Assembly (NCBI GenBank): GCA_951813065.1
Contig: CATOTH010000004.1
Span: 186,001-250,000, forward strand
Reading direction: 5' to 3'
DNA: 64,000 nucleotides
Source: an uncultured Bryobacterales bacterium
Lineage (GTDB): Bacteria > Acidobacteriota > Terriglobia > Bryobacterales > UBA6623
This document shows positions 61,849-64,000 of this stretch, piece after piece (positions within the stretch are counted from its first letter, which is position 1; every line of letters starts with the position of its first letter). Below the pieces are notes generated by a model. The model was not told where the DNA came from. It worked only from the letters and a program-made list of their open reading frames with translations, and made no database searches. A program made the position numbers and the translations under genes.

Positions 61849-62560
61849 TCTTCCTCCCGGCTCCGATCCGTAGTGGGTGCAATCGTAGTTCGGAAAACAC
61901 ACTCGGAACCCCCGCGAAACGAGCCTGTTTTTTCATATTGGGGCTCGCCTGGGTAGTTGTCAATAAATTGCAAAATAAACTTCGCCAGCATCCTGTATAG
62001 CCAACAAAAGTCGTTGGATATCAATATGTTAGCGAGAATCTCAGACGATCTCTAAGGGGCGGGGCAGTCCCTCCCGAGCCAGTTGGTGAGTCGAATTCGG
62101 CTTGCTAGATCCAGTCTGGTGCTGTCTCGGGATTGATGAGGGGAGCGAGGCGTGTGGGGGATGCCTTCAAAGTCGTCACCATGGGCAATACGTGTGTTCA
62201 CGGCCAGCGTGACCACCGGTCGTGGCCGGGGTGATTCGGATCAAGTCGTTATCGGCGCGACTGAGGACGAACGGCATCCCTCTCGGCAAGACTAGGGCGA
62301 CGCCAGCGGAGAGAATTGCCGGCGAGACTCCATTGCGGGAACTCTCTCGCTCACAATGGGGCTCATTTGTAACTCATTCGTCGGAGTTCCGAGAAGGTCA
62401 CTGCTCCCGATCGGCGCTGTCGGATTCCGATATCGGTTTCCCTGTCGGCCAGGGAGGTTGCGTCGCCGCTGTCTTTAGCCCTCCGCCGGAGGTTCCGACT
62501 GCGACTGTCGAATGGGGTCCAGGCCTTGATGGAGCGATTGCGCCAAAGCCCGCACGGGTT
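61849..62560. other. 712-bp AT-richer intergenic region upstream of the TonB receptor
   Basis: 61930-62060 is clearly AT-rich for this genome. On the minus strand a perfect TTGACA (61963-61958) precedes TATGAA (61937-61932), but with a long 20-bp spacer, so promoter use is uncertain. ORFs inside (for example 62222-62599 plus) have no recognisable domain and overlap the DUF1592 end. No RNA gene seen. Confidence 0.45.
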
Positions 62561-64000
62561 TCAGTTTCTCCGAAAGGCGTCGCTCTCGACGACAAGTAGA
62601 ACGAGGTCGCGGAGGCCGCCGCCCTGGCGCTCGAGCATCTCGACGACCGCATCAATCGACGGTTGGTCCGACCGCTCAAGCACGCGGCCGGTAGCGTAGG
62701 TCAGGAGCTTCTCCGTGAGGTTCCGAGAGAATTGGCCTCCTTGATTCTCCACCAGGATCCGCTTCAGGTCAGTGATGTCTTGAAACGCTTCTCCGCTTGG
62801 GAGCACTCCCGACGGGTCGATCGGTGGCCCCGAGCGGCCCCGGCGCGGATAATGCTCCCGCCAGCCGCCGATTGGGTCGAAACTCTCGAGCGCGAAGCCC
62901 AGGGGGTCGATGTGTTGATGGCAAGCGTTGCAGCTTGGAACTTCGCGGTGCCTGATCAGTTGGTCGCGAATAGTCGTCGCACCCCGAATGTCGGGCTCGA
63001 GGGCTTCGATGTCGGGTGGCGGCGGGCTGGGCGGCGTGCCGAGAATATTCTCGAGAAGCCACACGCCACGCACGACCGGCGAGGTGTCAATGCCGTTTGC
63101 ACTGGCGGTCATCACCGCAGCCATGCCCAGCAGTCCGCCACGGCGTGGATCATCGATCGAAACTCGCCGGAACTGGGGGCCGTGCACGCCATCAATTCCA
63201 TACAGGCGCGCAAGGCTGCTATTGACGATCGCGAAGTCGGCGTCGAGGAAGCGGTCGATTGGCAGATTCCGCTCAAGGACATGTTCGAAGAAGAGCCGTG
63301 CCTCGGTCTTCATGGCCTCCTCGAGGCCTTCCACGTAGTACTGCTTGAAGTCTTTCGCGCTTGGCGGCATCGAGCCGATCTTGTACAACTCGAGCCAGCG
63401 CGATGTGAACTGGCGTGCGAATGCCGTGGCCTTGGGGTCTGAGAGCATCCGCAGGGCAGCGGACCGAAGCGCACCGGGCGCTTGCAGATCCCTGGCAAGG
63501 AGCTGGTCGTCCGGCATGGAGGACCAGAGAAAATAGCTCAGCCGCGATGCGAGAGCGGAATTGTCAAGCGGGCCGTCACCCTCGTTCAGATAGAGAAAGC
63601 TAGGCGAGGAGAGGATCGCGCGAAGGCCGGTCTTGATCGCTTCCAAGGGTGTGTCCCCTGATTCGGCGCGGGCATTCACCAAAGCCAGCAGCGGCGCGAT
63701 CTCCCCGGGGCGCGCCGGGCGGCGGTAGGCGCGCAAAGCGAATCGCTCGAGGATCTTGTGTGCGTTCTCAAGTCTCGGTTCAAAGTCTCCGAACAGCGCC
63801 ACATGCGATGCCGGAGGCCATGCCTCGTAGAGCGGGCCCTCGATCTCGATCTCGTAGACGCGGATGCGCGGGCCTTGGTATTCGCGGAAGAAGGCCGCCC
63901 ACCCGCGGCCGCGACGGTTGACTGCACCCGGGCTGTAGGCTTCGGCGATGGTCTGGTCGTTGATCGGACCCTCGGTGATGACGTACTCGCGGATGAATCC
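62561..64000 (-). CDS. DUF1595/1592/1588/1585 protein, partial (5' end outside window)
   Basis: The frame is open to the window edge, so the first part is missing and 479 residues are visible. In order: an EAYSPGAVNRRGRGWAAFF segment, DUF1595-like region (AHKILERFALRAYRRPARPGEI), DUF1592 (ALASRLSYFLWSSMPDDQLL), DUF1588 (GGLLGMAAVMTASANGIDTSPV, VRGVWLLENILGTP) with a CxxCH haem-type motif in SCNACHQHIDPLGFALESFDP, and DUF1585 at the end (GGQFSRNLTEKLLTYATGRVL). These domains form the planctomycete-type cytochrome family, whose N-terminus usually adds a DUF1587 and a further haem site. Function unknown, probably periplasmic electron transfer linked to the DUF1501 partner. Confidence 0.9.
   Translation of the reverse strand, partial: GFIREYVITEGPINDQTIAEAYSPGAVNRRGRGWAAFFREYQGPRIRVYEIEIEGPLYEAWPPASHVALFGDFEPRLENAHKILERFALRAYRRPARPGEIAPLLALVNARAESGDTPLEAIKTGLRAILSSPSFLYLNEGDGPLDNSALASRLSYFLWSSMPDDQLLARDLQAPGALRSAALRMLSDPKATAFARQFTSRWLELYKIGSMPPSAKDFKQYYVEGLEEAMKTEARLFFEHVLERNLPIDRFLDADFAIVNSSLARLYGIDGVHGPQFRRVSIDDPRRGGLLGMAAVMTASANGIDTSPVVRGVWLLENILGTPPSPPPPDIEALEPDIRGATTIRDQLIRHREVPSCNACHQHIDPLGFALESFDPIGGWREHYPRRGRSGPPIDPSGVLPSGEAFQDITDLKRILVENQGGQFSRNLTEKLLTYATGRVLERSDQPSIDAVVEMLERQGGGLRDLVLLVVESDAFRRN

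Noticed and set aside
62222..62599. 125-codon plus-strand ORF
   Set aside because: Overlaps the end of the DUF1592-family gene and has no ribosome binding site or recognisable pattern.
1..64000. CRISPR array, tRNA or rRNA genes
   Set aside because: I looked for regularly spaced direct repeats, tRNA T-loop motifs and conserved rRNA blocks on both strands by eye and found none. A covariance-model scan would be decisive.

Overview
The window is about 64 kb of GC-rich bacterial chromosome, dense in genes on both strands. I saw no rRNA, tRNA or CRISPR. Gene content points to an Acidobacteriota member, possibly Bryobacterales-like and possibly marine or host-associated. The pointers are an Oar-like TonB-dependent receptor with a carboxypeptidase-type N-terminal domain, paired DUF1501 and DUF1592/1588/1585 genes, many formylglycine sulfatases, PhyH dioxygenases, ThuA-like and FAD-dependent lipoproteins, and Tat-exported oxidoreductases. 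This assignment is inference from family content.

Layout. 1-5.5 kb: envelope genes (partial GAF-like protein, Slt-type lytic transglycosylase, and an opposite-strand set of LolA-like lipoprotein, FtsX permease and LolD/MacB-type ATPase). 5.5-19 kb: two catabolic gene runs that share the order PhyH dioxygenase, Na+/solute symporter, sulfatase. The first also carries a 2-hydroxyacid dehydrogenase and an exported aldo/keto reductase. A two-domain esterase lies between the runs, and the sulfatase of the second run is clearly poorer in GC. 19-22.5 kb: rho, a YbgC-type thioesterase and a ThuA-like lipoprotein. 22.5-33.5 kb: MscS channel, beta-propeller protein, two sulfatases, DUF454, ChrA, DinB, an FG-GAP protein and an FAD-dependent lipoprotein. 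33.5-39.1 kb: the rimP-nusA-infB-ylxP operon on the minus strand, with a good promoter, a terminator-like hairpin in its leader, and an apparent ATT start codon for infB. 39.5-41.9 kb: SMP-30-type lactonase, glucuronokinase-like GHMP kinase and a zinc-ribbon/PspC protein. 42.0-49.6 kb: a decayed tract with an IS630 remnant, a degenerate IS4-type element, a DUF4372 transposase fragment, a broken fpg and a broken glucuronoyl-esterase-like gene, interspersed with intact SulP and SLC13 anion transporters. 49.7-58.3 kb: sulfite-oxidase-like enzyme, PQQ-type propeller with EF-hands, a fifth sulfatase, a TlpA/ABC-transporter operon and DUF1501. 58.5-64 kb: the large TonB receptor and a DUF1592-family protein running off the right edge.

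Read together, much of the window looks like machinery for taking apart sulfated glycans or related sulfate esters outside the cytoplasm: TonB uptake, sulfatases, esterases, lactonase, symporters, and sugar-acid enzymes. Genes that could handle the released sulfate are close by (SulP, SLC13, sulfite oxidase family). Several genes have a TANNNT hexamer only 6-14 nt before the start codon and no obvious Shine-Dalgarno sequence, which suggests leaderless transcription is common in this organism.
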